From the NCBI GenBank assembly GCA_039819065.1, contig JBCBSS010000017.1, positions 10,965-74,964 of the forward strand: a stretch of DNA of 64,000 nt. Reading direction: 5' to 3'. Source of the stretch: JBCBSS01 sp039819065 (GTDB lineage: Bacteria > Bacteroidota > Bacteroidia > Cytophagales > Cyclobacteriaceae). The notes beneath the pieces were generated by a model. That model did no database searches. It saw nothing but the letters and a program-made list of their open reading frames with translations, and had not been told where the DNA came from. Below, piece by piece: positions 26,798 through 37,286 of this stretch (position 1 is its first letter; each line of letters opens with the position of its first letter). The position numbers were made by a program, and so were the translations under genes.

Positions 26798-29700
26798 TTA
26801 CGAATCTGAAACAAAAGTCGATTTTTTATCAATTCCCAACTTCTTCATTCTGGCTTCCAGCGTGGTCGGTTTAATGTCTAAAAGCTCAGCCGCGCCGTCT
26901 TGACCACGCACACGGCCTTCTGTTTTTTCGAGGGTCGCTATGATAAGTTCTTTTTCTGCCTCTTTTAATGTTTTTTGTACCTGACTCCCATGATTATCTA
27001 ATTGGCTTATTCTTTCAGCCACGCTGCTTTTCTCGAGTGTTATGTTTAGAACAGATCCTTGATTAAGTATAGCCGCACGTTCAATTACATGTTCCAATTC
27101 CCGGATATTTCCAGGCCAATCATATTCCTCCAATGCTTGCTGGGAGGCTTTAGATATCGACGCAATCCGTTTACCCATCTTTTTCGCACTTTTATTAAGA
27201 AAATATTGGGCCAAAGGGAGAATGTCCTCTTTTCTCTCCTTCAATGCAGGTAGTTGTATCGGGAATACATTCAATCTGAAATAAAGGTCTGGCCTGAATT
27301 GCTTTAATCCCATGGCCTCTTCCAGGTTACGGTTGGTTGCCGCAATGATGCGTACATCCACTTTGATAAGTTTATTACTACCAATCCGTTCGATTTCCAA
27401 CTCTTGTATGGCACGTAACAATTTGGATTGCAGTTCTATTGGTATCTCACCAATCTCATCCAGGAATATGGTGCCTTCATGAGCCAGTTCAAACTTACCG
27501 ATTCTTCTTTCCGAGGCGCCAGTGAAGCTACCCTTCTCATGCCCGAAAAGCTCTGATTCGATTAATTCAGTCGGCAGTGAGGCACAGTTGAGTTTCACCA
27601 GCGGGCGATTTCTTCTATTCGAAAGGTTATGTATAGCCCTTGCTACCAACTCTTTACCGGTTCCTGTTTCTCCGGTAATGAGTACCGTAGCATCTGTCAC
27701 GGCTACCTGGGCTATTTTATCTAGTGACTTCTTCAGTTCCCGACTATTCCCAACTATTTCTTCAAAGTTGTAGTTGATTTTAATCTCCTCTTCCAGATAA
27801 GATTTTTCTCGGCTAAGTTGTCGGTTCAGCGCCTCGATTTTATCCTTACTTTCTACGATCTCCTCGGTTGATAGGATATTGGATACGGCCACTGAAAGCT
27901 GGGAAGCGGTGTTTTCTAATAGTGCTATATTGATAGATGACTCAAAACCAGCATTTTTAGAATCGATTCCCCAGATCCCCAATTTGCGGCCTCCATATAC
28001 TAATGGCACTACTACCAGCACTTTTAACTGATGTGCAATGATGGCTTCAGCAGCCTGGTAGTCACGATATCGTTCTACAATAGCACTGGTATCGATGAAG
28101 GTGATTCCGTCAAGTTCGAAAAACCATTCAAAAGGTGTTCCTTGTTTTTCAGTTCTAATTTCCTGAAAACCACTTTTTTCAACTGACGATAATACTTGAG
28201 GGTCAAAAACCAGGTGGCGGAAAGAAGTTTTATCTTCCTGCTCAAAAGCAAAGGAAGAAAACTCAAAGCCGAACAAGGGCTGAAGTTTCTCTTGCACAAC
28301 TTCAGCTAATCCTTTCCAGTCACGAATCTTATTTATTTCTTCACTGATTCCTAATAGAGTCTCTTTTTCCTCCTGACGTTCTAGAATCTCTTCATTGGCA
28401 AGGATATTTGATACTGCAACAGCCATACGATCTGCAACAGCGTTAAGTAGCTGGAATTGAGCAGGCTCAAATTCCCTTTTATCATAGTAGTTCAGTTGTA
28501 GAGATGCAATCACCCTACCTCTATAGATTAGGGGGGCAATGAGTGTTTGTTGCAGGCCAAGCCTAGCGGCGATCTGTATCGCCATGTCTTCTGGATAGTT
28601 ACTCACATAGCTATCCAAGTGAACTGCATACGATTCACTGGCTTGCACTATTTCACTGATTGGAGAGCCTTCCAAGGGCAACATATCAGGCAATTCTTCA
28701 GGCCCGGCACCCAAATACAATTCACCCTGTATAGTATTGAAAAAAATGCGGTAATGGGTATCTGTGTAAGTATGCAAAGAGGTGATATCACCAAAGCCGT
28801 ATACAGGTTGTAATTTTTCAAAAAGAATCTGATAAAGATCTTCAGCGCCCTTGGCATTGGCGATAGCTTTACTAATGTCCAACAAAAGAGACTTCTCTTT
28901 TTCTCGTTCGAGAATCTCCTCATTGGCTAAAATGTTGGACAATGCCACCGCAATTTGTTGACTGGCACTTTTGAAAAGTGCGCGATTGATCTGATCGGGG
29001 TAATCTGGGTCTGCAGCGTGCATCATAAGTACCCCGAGGCTTTTTCCTCCATAAACCAGTGGATAGCATGCCGAGCTTTTCATGCCCATTTCCAAGTATA
29101 ACCTAGTGCCGGTATAGTCCGGGAAGTCCATTAAGGAGTCGGCTGTTACTGTGTAATAATCGGTATTCAGGCTTAATTTTTCAAATGGAGAGCCTTTGGT
29201 TGGTATTTTCTTATGGGTTTCATTGTAATGCTCGCTGCTGATCAACTCCTCATTGCTATTGGCCGTCCAATGGGTGTGATACTCCCAATCGTTTAGCTTT
29301 ATCAGTATTACAAAATAATCGAAATGGAAGATAGGCTTGAGATCATTGAGGATAATTCTCATCAAGTCCTTGCGGCTCCGGGTATGATTAAGTTTTTCGC
29401 TAATGCCCAGGAGTAGCTCTTTTTCTTGCTGGCGACTCAGGATTTCCCGGTTAGCCAGTATGTTGGAAATCGCTACTGACAATTGCTCAGTGACACCTTT
29501 GAATAGTGTGAATTGCTCGGGCTTGAAGTAGTTCTTTTCTTTCTGATTGATGCAAAACATGCCAAGCACCTTATCGCCTACTTGCAGGTTAGCGGCCAGG
29601 CAATCGCGATATCCCGCCTTTACCGGATTATAAATTTTGATCTGGTGATAGTCGGGAAACTTTTCAGTTAAGTCGACAAAATCAAATAGAAACGAGCCAC

Positions 29701-32700
29701 CATTCTTGTTTACTTCCTCTATCATCCACTCTATTGCGGAGTTTTCATGAGGGGTATAAAAAACATCACTATTCTCCAATGCGATGTTCCACTCCGATGG
29801 ACTGATGGATGACTTCACTGTGACCAGATCATAGTGATACTTGTCATCCTCTGTTAATACAAATAGCCCGGCATCGTAAAAACCAAACACCTGCTTAAGC
29901 TCGTCCAGGATAAATTCTAGAAATTCCGGGAGGTCACGAATTTTATTCACCTGCTCGGTGATCTTAAGCAGCATGGTCTTCTCCTGCTCGCGCCTAAGAA
30001 TATCTTCGTTGGCTAAGATATTGGAAATGGCCACAGATAATTGATCAGTGACTCCTTTGAAAAGAGAGAATTGCTCTGGCTTAAAGAAATCCTTCGCTTT
30101 TTGATTGATACAAAACATGCCAATAACCTTCTCTCCCACCTGGAGGTTAGCGGCCAGGCAATCCCGCAAACCAGATCCCGACAAATTATTGGCCTGAAAC
30201 TGGGGGTATTCCGGAAACTTCTCCTCTAAGTCAAGGAAATCAAAAAGCTTAGCCCCGTCATTGTTATTGATTTCCTGTATCGCCCACTCTATCACAGTAT
30301 TTCTGTGGGGTATATTAATAACACCAGACCTTTTCAAATTATAGTTTTCTTGAGAAGGACTAATCTCGGGATACATGGCCGCCAAATCATAATGGTATTC
30401 ACCATCCTCTGTCAGTAAAAAAACACCTACGTCATAAAATTGGAAAACCGGCTTAAGTTCTTTGATAATGAACTCCAGGAATTCGGATAAATTTCTTATC
30501 CTGGAGACATTTTCTGTGATTTTCAGTAAAACCTCCTTTTCTCGCTGCCTTCTTAATATATCGTCCGTAGCGAGAATGTTGGAAATAGAGACTGCCAACT
30601 GATCGGTTACACTTTTGAAAAGTGGAAACTGCTCTTTTTTGAAAAAATCTTTTTCCAACTGATTGATACAGAAGAAGCCAAATACTTTATCTCCAACTTG
30701 CAAATTGGCAGCCAGGCAATCTCTATATCCTGATTTGTCGACATCCACCACTTGAAACGTATAGTAGTCAGGATCGGCAGCTACCAGGTCTTTAAAGTCG
30801 AAAAGATGAATACCTCCTGATTTTTCAAGGTCAGCCATCATACTTTCTATGGATGTTCCTTTATGCCGGACCAGCGTTTTTTCCGTTTTGTGGATAGCTA
30901 AATTCGAATCCGAAGGGCTAATTTGAGGATATACCGTTGCCAGGTCATAGTGATATTCGCCGTCATCTGTTAAAATGAAAATGCCTACATCGTAAAAATG
31001 AAATACTTCTTTGAGGTCAGTTATAACATATTCTAAAAACTCTGGCAGATCTCTCAGTCGGGCCACTTTTTCAGTGATGTTCAAGAGCATTGTTTTTTCT
31101 TGCTCCCGCTTAAGGATATCCTTATTGGCCAGGATATTGGAAATAGCTACCGAAAGCTGTTCTGTAACCCCTTTGAAGAGTGAAAACTGCTCAGGTTTAA
31201 AGAAGTCTTTTTCCAATTGGTTGATGCAAAACATCCCAATGACCTTTTCCCCGACTTTGAGGTTGGCCGCCAAGCAGTCCCGATAACCTAGTGCAAGAAC
31301 ATCGATACCTTCAAAAAATGGATATTCAGGTTGCAGCTCGAATATATCCTTAAAGTCCAAAAGCGCTACTCCTCCTTGTGCTTCCACTTGTTTCATCGCC
31401 CATTCCACGGAGGAATCGGCATGTTGAATTAAACCCGGGACTTGTGTATTTATATGATCATTCCACTCTGATGGGCTTATGTCAGGGTGTAAAGCCGCCA
31501 GATCATAATGCTTCTTACCATCTTCAGTAAGTAAAAATATACCCACGTCATAGAAGTTGAAAATCGGTTTGAGCTCTGTTATAATGAATTTGAGAAATTC
31601 CGGCAAATCCCGAATCTTGTTTACCTGCTCGGTGATCCGTAGCAGCATGGTTTTCTCCTGTTCACGGCGGAGAATCTCTTCATTAGCCAGGATATTGGAA
31701 ATGGCCACAGAGAGCTGCTCAGTGACTCCTTTAAAAAGTGAAAATTGCTGAGTCGAAAAGAAATTCTTCGCTAGTTTATTAATGCAAAAGTAACCCAGGT
31801 TTTTTTCCCCTGTTTGCAAAACATAACCTAAACAGTCCCGACGGCCGGATTTTTCTATATCTAAATTTCGAAACTGCGGATAATCCGGAAAGTCCTTTTT
31901 CAGATCCTTAAAATCGAATAAAATGGGTTCTTTAGACCTTCCTGTCGCGCTCATCATGTGTTCTATTGGGGAATCTGGATGATTCAAATATTGGCTACTT
32001 AAGGTCTTATTTAAATAGAGATTAGCAGTACTTGGACTTATTTCCGGATAAATAGAGGCGAGGTCATAATGAAAGAGCCCATCTTTACTGATAAGAAAGA
32101 TTCCAACATCGTGAAAGTTAAAAATTGGTTTGAGTTTATTCATTACAAACTTAAGGAACTCAGGTAAATCCCGGATTTTGTTAACCCGTTCCGTAATTTG
32201 AAGTAGCATGGTTTTCTCTTGTTCACGACGCAGTACTTCCTCATTAGCCAGTATATTGGAAACCGCCACTGCTACCTGATCGGCGGCACCCTGGAAGAGT
32301 TCCATGCTTTGGTTCTTCAGTTTTCCCTCTTCCTTACTATGAAATTCCAGTACCCCTATGTAGTTCCCCGCTTTTCTCAGAGGCATCACCAGGTGTTCGA
32401 TGTATCCCACCTCTTTTATGAGTTGCGATCCTGGAAAATCAGGATAATTTTCGAGCCAGTAATCCAGGGTGAAAAAGGTATTTTTCTGTAGGTTACTGAT
32501 CATTTCATAGCCGGTCCCTTCGATGCGGTGCGATCCCTCTAAAAAGTATTGATACTTATTGCTTTCCTGAGTGGAGGCGGTTTCATCCGAAAATAGCATT
32601 TTGAATCTTCGACCATGGTCCTCCCAGATGATCACTACCGCGTCGTCGAATTTGAAGATGGGTTGCATTCTTTTGAAAATGGACTGCTTAAGATCTTGGC

Positions 32701-35700
32701 TGCTGCGCACGGTAGTAATGTCTTCACTGATGTAGAGCAAGGCTTCTTTATGGGATTTTTCAACCAGTACATCTTCATTGGCCAGGATGTTTCTAACCGC
32801 CAAGGACACCTGATGCCCAATACCTTTGTACAAACTGGTAAGTGAAAGGTCTCGAGAAGACTCTTCAGCAAAATGAAAGATCAATAGCCCTATTGTTTCT
32901 TCGTCGTACTTCAACTTAATGTTGTAGGAAAAATTCAGGTCTGTCTCTCTCATCAGGACAAGGCCTGGGTACTTTGGGTATCTTTTAAGCCAGTCTTCCA
33001 GCGTCCAGGGGAATAAGTCTTCCTGGTTAAAAAACTGTTCAATAACCGAACCTTTATAGGGCAAATTAACCTTAACCACTTGCTTGTATTTTGGATGGGT
33101 CATCCGCTCCGGGGGAGACATGGTGAGGAGGTGGTTATACGTTTTTTTATCTTCACTCAAAGTGATTACTACCGCATCATCAAAGCGGATGTATTCTTTC
33201 ACCCTTCCCATCATAACGCGAAACAGGTCTTCACGATCCCTGATGTTGGAGATGTCTTCGCTAATGCTGAGTAAAGTCTCTTTCTCCTTTTGGCGGGCCA
33301 GAATTTCTTCATTGGCCAAAATATTACCTACCGCCAAAGCAACCTGATCAGCGGCTCCTTTGAAGAGGGCCATGGGTTGCTGCTTAAGTTTGCCAGCTTC
33401 TTTACTATGAAATTCTAAAACCCCAATGCGTTGCTCGCCTTCGTAGAGTGGTAATACCAGATGTTCGATATACCCAATATCAGCCATAATATGCATACCA
33501 GGAAAATCAGCATAGTGCTCCAACCAGAAATCCAAGGTGTAAAAGCGGGGTTCATCGTATTTTACGATCTCCTCATATGCAGTCTCGGCTATAGCAAACT
33601 TACCTGAAGAGAAAAAATCATAACCCCAGTGCTCCAGGGCATCGCTTCCATCCGAAGATGATATCATTTCTGCAGATTGATAGTCATCTTTCCATACATT
33701 GACCAAGCAGTCATCAAACTGGAAGATGGGCTGCATTCTTTTAAAGATGACCTGCATCAGATCTTCTTTGCTTCGGACTGTAGTGATGTCTTCACTGATG
33801 GCGAGCAGGGATTCTTTATATGATTTCTCCCTTAGTATTTCTTCATTGGCAAGGATATTGGAAATGGCCGTGGCAATTTGTTCACTAGCGCTCTTGAATA
33901 ATGCACGATTGATTTTCTCCGGATAGTGAGGGTCTTGAGAATGGAACAAAAGCGCACCCAGGCTTTCGCCTCCATAAAGCAAAGGGTAACAAGCAGAGCT
34001 TTTCATACCCATCTCCAAGTACAGTTGAGCGCCTGAATAGTCGGGAAATTTTTTTAAGAACTTGTCTGTCAAAGTGAAAAAGTCCTTCTTTTTCAGCAGA
34101 CCTTCATGAGGTGACCCCTTCGTCTGCAACTTATTGTGAACAGGATCATAGTGTTGGCTACTGAGCAGTTCATCATTGCTGTTGATGGTCCAATGGGTGT
34201 GATATTCTCCGCCATCTAACTTGAGTAGAATGACAAAGTAATCGTATTGAAAGATGGGTTTAAGGCCATGGAAAATAATATTCAGTAGCTCTTTCTGGTT
34301 TCGGGTCTTGCTGAGGCTTTCGCTAATACCGAGTAAGGTCTCTTTTTCCTTTTGCCTTTCCAGGATATCCTCGTTGGCTAGAATGTTCGAGACTGCAACC
34401 GCGAGTTGTTCTGAAATATTCTTATATAACTCTTGACGTAGTTTTTTACCTGGCTTTTTCTTGAAGTGAAATAGAAGAAAGCCGATTAAACTCCCTCCAT
34501 AATATAATTTCAATCCATTGCTGTATCGAAGTCCAGCTTTTTTCACTAATTGAATATCCTCGCTATGTGGAAATTCTTTGAGTAGGTTCAATACTTCGAA
34601 AGTGAATATATCTTCCTGCTTTTTGTAAAAGCTAACTTCAGATTTCTCTACACTAGTCCAATCAGATCTTTCTTCTTTAAGGTTAAGCGATCCCTTCCCG
34701 TTTGGGTTAATGGTCAGGAAGGCTTTGAATTTCTCGCCGTCTGTATTTAAAACTGTTGTTACCGCGTCGGCAAAGTTGATCAGTGGATATATTTTACCCA
34801 TGATCACGTTGCGGAAATCTTCACGATCACGGATTGTGGTCATCGCTTCACTTATGCCCAGCAGAATTTCTTTTTCTCTTTGCCGGTCTAAAATCTCTTC
34901 GTTGGCCAAAACATTAGTAACCGCTACGGCTACCTGATCGCAGGCACCTTTGAAAAGGGCCATCGGCTGGCTTTTGAGTTGGCCTTCTTCCTTAGCGTGA
35001 AACTCAAGTACGCCTATCTTTTCTTCCCCTTTGTAGAGTGGAAATACAAGGTGTTCTACGTATCCAAGTTCTTGAATCAGTTTGACACCTTCGAAATCAG
35101 GATAGCGCTTCAACCAATAATCTAGAGTGTAGAACTTAGGGGCTGACTGTTTTAAAATCTCTTCATATCCGGTTTGTTCTATAGGGAACTTCCCTTCTTT
35201 GAACATTTTATAGAATGGATGCTCAGGTGCTTCGGAATTAGGAAATGAGGAGACCATCTCTACCGATTGGTAGTCATCCCGCCAGACATTGACCACACAA
35301 TCGTCAAATTGAAAGATGGGCTGCATTCTGTCAAAAATGACATGCATCAAATCTTCCTTACTACGTACTTTGGTGATGTCTTCGCTGATGACCAACAGAG
35401 ATTCCTTATAGGATTTTTCACGTAGGATTTCTTCATTGGCCAATATATTCCTGACAGCCAACGTAACCTGATCGCCAATACCTTTATATAATGCTGTCAA
35501 AGAAAGGTCCCTATCTTCTGCTTTCAGGAAATGAAATATGAGGAGTCCCATGTCCTTTGACTCATATTTCAGCTTGATGTTGATAGAAGCTTGAAGATCA
35601 GTCTCCTTCATTAGGATGATCCCGGGAAAGTCAGGATATTTTTTGAGCCAGTCCTCTAATAGCCAGGGATAAACATCCTCTTCTTGTTTAAGGTATTCCT

Positions 35701-35968
35701 CGGTGATTGACCCTTTTAGGGGCAATGGGGTGCCTACAACCCTTTTATAATTGGGATGTTTCTTTCGGTCTTCAGGCGAAACGGTGAGAATGTGTTCATG
35801 TGTATTGGCCTCTTCATCTATAACTACTACCACAGCGTCATCGAAATGAATATAAGGCCGTACTTTATCCATCATGACTCGATAGAGGTCATCGCGGTCT
35901 CTTATATCCGCAATGTCCTTGCTCATAGAAAGAAGAAGCGACAATAACTCTTGTTCTCTGTTCCCCAT
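26798..35968 (-). CDS. Giant sigma-54 activator with fifteen tandem GAF-like modules
   Basis: About 3056 residues from the ATG at 35968; a TTG at 35992 would add eight. Fifteen repeats of about 180 residues, each ending 'SNILANEEIL' and linked by a helix 'REKE.LL.ISE....IRDR', fill residues 1-2706. Next come an AAA+ domain (about 2735-2957; Walker A GETGTGKE, GSFTGA in place of GAFTGA, Walker B 'GTIFLDEIGE', 'DWPGNIRELEHVIERA') and a Fis-type HTH at the C-terminus ('GAAELLDIKPTTLEARMKKLGI'). Typical relatives such as FhlA carry one or two GAF domains. There is no receiver domain, so control is by ligand or partner binding. By similarity the modules form groups: 1 and 6; 2, 5 and 7; 4 and 13; 8 to 12; 3, 14 and 15 are single. 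Confidence 0.92.
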   Translation of the reverse strand: MGNREQELLSLLLSMSKDIADIRDRDDLYRVMMDKVRPYIHFDDAVVVVIDEEANTHEHILTVSPEDRKKHPNYKRVVGTPLPLKGSITEEYLKQEEDVYPWLLEDWLKKYPDFPGIILMKETDLQASINIKLKYESKDMGLLIFHFLKAEDRDLSLTALYKGIGDQVTLAVRNILANEEILREKSYKESLLVISEDITKVRSKEDLMHVIFDRMQPIFQFDDCVVNVWRDDYQSVEMVSSFPNSEAPEHPFYKMFKEGKFPIEQTGYEEILKQSAPKFYTLDYWLKRYPDFEGVKLIQELGYVEHLVFPLYKGEEKIGVLEFHAKEEGQLKSQPMALFKGACDQVAVAVTNVLANEEILDRQREKEILLGISEAMTTIRDREDFRNVIMGKIYPLINFADAVTTVLNTDGEKFKAFLTINPNGKGSLNLKEERSDWTSVEKSEVSFYKKQEDIFTFEVLNLLKEFPHSEDIQLVKKAGLRYSNGLKLYYGGSLIGFLLFHFKKKPGKKLRQELYKNISEQLAVAVSNILANEDILERQKEKETLLGISESLSKTRNQKELLNIIFHGLKPIFQYDYFVILLKLDGGEYHTHWTINSNDELLSSQHYDPVHNKLQTKGSPHEGLLKKKDFFTLTDKFLKKFPDYSGAQLYLEMGMKSSACYPLLYGGESLGALLFHSQDPHYPEKINRALFKSASEQIATAISNILANEEILREKSYKESLLAISEDITTVRSKEDLMQVIFKRMQPIFQFDDCLVNVWKDDYQSAEMISSSDGSDALEHWGYDFFSSGKFAIAETAYEEIVKYDEPRFYTLDFWLEHYADFPGMHIMADIGYIEHLVLPLYEGEQRIGVLEFHSKEAGKLKQQPMALFKGAADQVALAVGNILANEEILARQKEKETLLSISEDISNIRDREDLFRVMMGRVKEYIRFDDAVVITLSEDKKTYNHLLTMSPPERMTHPKYKQVVKVNLPYKGSVIEQFFNQEDLFPWTLEDWLKRYPKYPGLVLMRETDLNFSYNIKLKYDEETIGLLIFHFAEESSRDLSLTSLYKGIGHQVSLAVRNILANEDVLVEKSHKEALLYISEDITTVRSSQDLKQSIFKRMQPIFKFDDAVVIIWEDHGRRFKMLFSDETASTQESNKYQYFLEGSHRIEGTGYEMISNLQKNTFFTLDYWLENYPDFPGSQLIKEVGYIEHLVMPLRKAGNYIGVLEFHSKEEGKLKNQSMELFQGAADQVAVAVSNILANEEVLRREQEKTMLLQITERVNKIRDLPEFLKFVMNKLKPIFNFHDVGIFLISKDGLFHYDLASIYPEISPSTANLYLNKTLSSQYLNHPDSPIEHMMSATGRSKEPILFDFKDLKKDFPDYPQFRNLDIEKSGRRDCLGYVLQTGEKNLGYFCINKLAKNFFSTQQFSLFKGVTEQLSVAISNILANEEILRREQEKTMLLRITEQVNKIRDLPEFLKFIITELKPIFNFYDVGIFLLTEDGKKHYDLAALHPDISPSEWNDHINTQVPGLIQHADSSVEWAMKQVEAQGGVALLDFKDIFELQPEYPFFEGIDVLALGYRDCLAANLKVGEKVIGMFCINQLEKDFFKPEQFSLFKGVTEQLSVAISNILANKDILKREQEKTMLLNITEKVARLRDLPEFLEYVITDLKEVFHFYDVGIFILTDDGEYHYDLATVYPQISPSDSNLAIHKTEKTLVRHKGTSIESMMADLEKSGGIHLFDFKDLVAADPDYYTFQVVDVDKSGYRDCLAANLQVGDKVFGFFCINQLEKDFFKKEQFPLFKSVTDQLAVSISNILATDDILRRQREKEVLLKITENVSRIRNLSEFLEFIIKELKPVFQFYDVGVFLLTEDGEYHYDLAAMYPEISPSQENYNLKRSGVINIPHRNTVIEWAIQEINNNDGAKLFDFLDLEEKFPEYPQFQANNLSGSGLRDCLAANLQVGEKVIGMFCINQKAKDFFKPEQFSLFKGVTDQLSVAISNILANEDILRREQEKTMLLKITEQVNKIRDLPEFLEFILDELKQVFGFYDAGLFVLTEDDKYHYDLVTVKSSISPSEWNIALENSDVFYTPHENSAIEWMIEEVNKNGGSFLFDFVDLTEKFPDYHQIKIYNPVKAGYRDCLAANLQVGDKVLGMFCINQKEKNYFKPEQFTLFKGVTEQLSVAISNILANREILSRQQEKELLLGISEKLNHTRSRKDLMRIILNDLKPIFHFDYFVILIKLNDWEYHTHWTANSNEELISSEHYNETHKKIPTKGSPFEKLSLNTDYYTVTADSLMDFPDYTGTRLYLEMGMKSSACYPLVYGGKSLGVLMMHAADPDYPDQINRALFKSASQQIAVALSNILANEEILEREKEKSLLLDISKAIANAKGAEDLYQILFEKLQPVYGFGDITSLHTYTDTHYRIFFNTIQGELYLGAGPEELPDMLPLEGSPISEIVQASESYAVHLDSYVSNYPEDMAIQIAARLGLQQTLIAPLIYRGRVIASLQLNYYDKREFEPAQFQLLNAVADRMAVAVSNILANEEILERQEEKETLLGISEEINKIRDWKGLAEVVQEKLQPLFGFEFSSFAFEQEDKTSFRHLVFDPQVLSSVEKSGFQEIRTEKQGTPFEWFFELDGITFIDTSAIVERYRDYQAAEAIIAHQLKVLVVVPLVYGGRKLGIWGIDSKNAGFESSINIALLENTASQLSVAVSNILSTEEIVESKDKIEALNRQLSREKSYLEEEIKINYNFEEIVGNSRELKKSLDKIAQVAVTDATVLITGETGTGKELVARAIHNLSNRRNRPLVKLNCASLPTELIESELFGHEKGSFTGASERRIGKFELAHEGTIFLDEIGEIPIELQSKLLRAIQELEIERIGSNKLIKVDVRIIAATNRNLEEAMGLKQFRPDLYFRLNVFPIQLPALKERKEDILPLAQYFLNKSAKKMGKRIASISKASQQALEEYDWPGNIRELEHVIERAAILNQGSVLNITLEKSSVAERISQLDNHGSQVQKTLKEAEKELIIATLEKTEGRVRGQDGAAELLDIKPTTLEARMKKLGIDKKSTFVSDS
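29450..32240 (-). repeat. Five nearly uniform GAF modules (8-12) inside the giant regulator
   Basis: Five consecutive modules of about 558 bp carry the same sub-motifs, 'REQEKTMLL.ITE', 'PIFNFYDVGIFLLTEDG..HYDLA', 'SPSEWN' and 'RDCLAANLQVGEKVIGMFCINQ'. The boundaries fall near 31680, 31120, 30560 and 30000. They are more alike than any other modules of the protein, which points to recent stepwise tandem duplication in frame. Confidence 0.8.
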
Positions 35969-36652
35969 TTTCTCAATAATCCATCGAGCCAATCAATTTT
36001 TTGAATCCGTTTTACCTGGAATCTAAAGCGCAGTCATTTAAACATGTGCACTTGCACATCTAGGCCATGAGAAAGATTATGATTGGTTGTAGTCAAAACC
36101 TAACCCATTTGGCCTTATCTCAGGAGGTATAACTCCTGCTCTTGAAATCTTAAAGTAGAATGAGGAAGAGGTGATTGTATAATATGCCAATCAACCCATA
36201 TCACCGAAAATTAGAGAGGCCTTCTCGTTTTTACCGAATAAAAGTCTCTTGACGCCTAGCAACTGGTTCGGCAAAAACGCCTCACCTCCGAATATGATAG
36301 CAAATTAGATGCGTAGTCAATAAAAGTCTACCCATTAAAATCCAACTTACCAAAAATTGCTGTCTTTGTTTCTAAAAACCCCAAAAAAGTACTTTTTAGA
36401 AACAGATTTTTGTCCATTTTGGTAAATAATTAACAATCTGGTAATAGTACTACCAAAGAACTGGCTTTTCAGAGGAATCGATTATTTGCAGTGTTTGACA
36501 TGCGTAGGGCTTATCTTCTTAAGTGATTCTAGGCGCTGATTGAAAATAAATGCATCGTTAGCCCATCCAGATCAGCACTAGAGGTGGGTTTAACCTTGAC
36601 TTTACAAAGCGCTATGATTTCATGACCTAGCGCTTTCTATTTATTGAAGGGC
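35969..36652. other. Intergenic region upstream of the giant regulator
   Basis: No gene is visible. A hairpin with 9-bp arms AAAGCGCTA (36606-36614) and TAGCGCTTT (36628-36636), 17 bp past the DsbA-like stop, is a reasonable transcription terminator for that gene. The rest is AT-rich and should contain the promoter of the giant regulator gene. Confidence 0.5.
36606..36636 (-). terminator. Terminator-like hairpin after dsbA-like gene
   Basis: Perfect 9-bp arms with a 13-nt loop lie just downstream of the DsbA-like stop codon. On the minus strand the right arm ends in TTT. The T-run is short, so efficiency is uncertain. Confidence 0.5.
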
Positions 36653-37183
36653 TCAATTGTGGTTTTTTCGAATATCTGCGATCAGGCTTTTATAGGTCCA
36701 ATCACCTTCATGCTTTCTTCCATTGATGAAAAAAGCTGGTGTACCGGTCACTCCTAGTGCTCGACCGGCCCTAAATTGATCTTTGACAAAATCATTGATC
36801 ATGGCCGATTTCATATCTTCCTGAAATTTAGGTACATCCAATTCTAGTTTCCGGGCAATCTTAGTGACTGTTTTAAAATCAAGGCATTTCTGGTGAGCAA
36901 ATAAGGCGTCGTGCATTTCCCAGAACTTGCCTTGCATACTAGCCGCCTCCGCAGCGCATGCGCAAGCCATGGCATTCTCATGGATCGCTTTGTTGGGAAA
37001 GTGTACAAATATGTATTTGATGTCTCCTTCCATGGTCTTGATCAAGTTATTGACCATGTAGTAAGAATTGAAGCAAAAGGGGCACTCATAGTCTCCAAAT
37101 TCGACTAATTCTATGCTGGCTTGTCCATCACCTTTCAGGTGTTTATCCCCTACTAGTTGTAATACTTCCTGGTATGTTTCCAT
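36653..37183 (-). CDS. DsbA/thioredoxin-like oxidoreductase, cytoplasmic
   Basis: A 176-residue thioredoxin-fold protein with the CPFC active site (C34-C37, 'DYECPFCFNS') and the cis-proline loop 'VTGTPAFFINGRKHEGDW'. It lacks a signal peptide, so unlike classical DsbA it should act in the cytoplasm. The layout 'SIELVEFGDYECPFC' is that of the thioredoxin domain also fused to NhaA transporters or found as stand-alone stress proteins. The old yellow enzyme gene lies 103 bp upstream on the same strand. A detoxification pairing is possible but unproven. Confidence 0.85.
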   Translation of the reverse strand: METYQEVLQLVGDKHLKGDGQASIELVEFGDYECPFCFNSYYMVNNLIKTMEGDIKYIFVHFPNKAIHENAMACACAAEAASMQGKFWEMHDALFAHQKCLDFKTVTKIARKLELDVPKFQEDMKSAMINDFVKDQFRAGRALGVTGTPAFFINGRKHEGDWTYKSLIADIRKNHN

Positions 37184-37286
37184 GTTCTAAGGTTTTAAAG
37201 AGCGGTTTTGGGTCTGAAGTACTGGCGTAACTCCTTTTCAAATTATAAGATAACTAATTGGCCTCTCTTCAAGTGTAAGGTAGTTG

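Noticed and set aside
27850..35968. Multiple repeats as a possible CRISPR or phase-variable array
   Set aside because: The repeats are about 540 bp coding modules with one continuous reading frame, not short spaced repeats.
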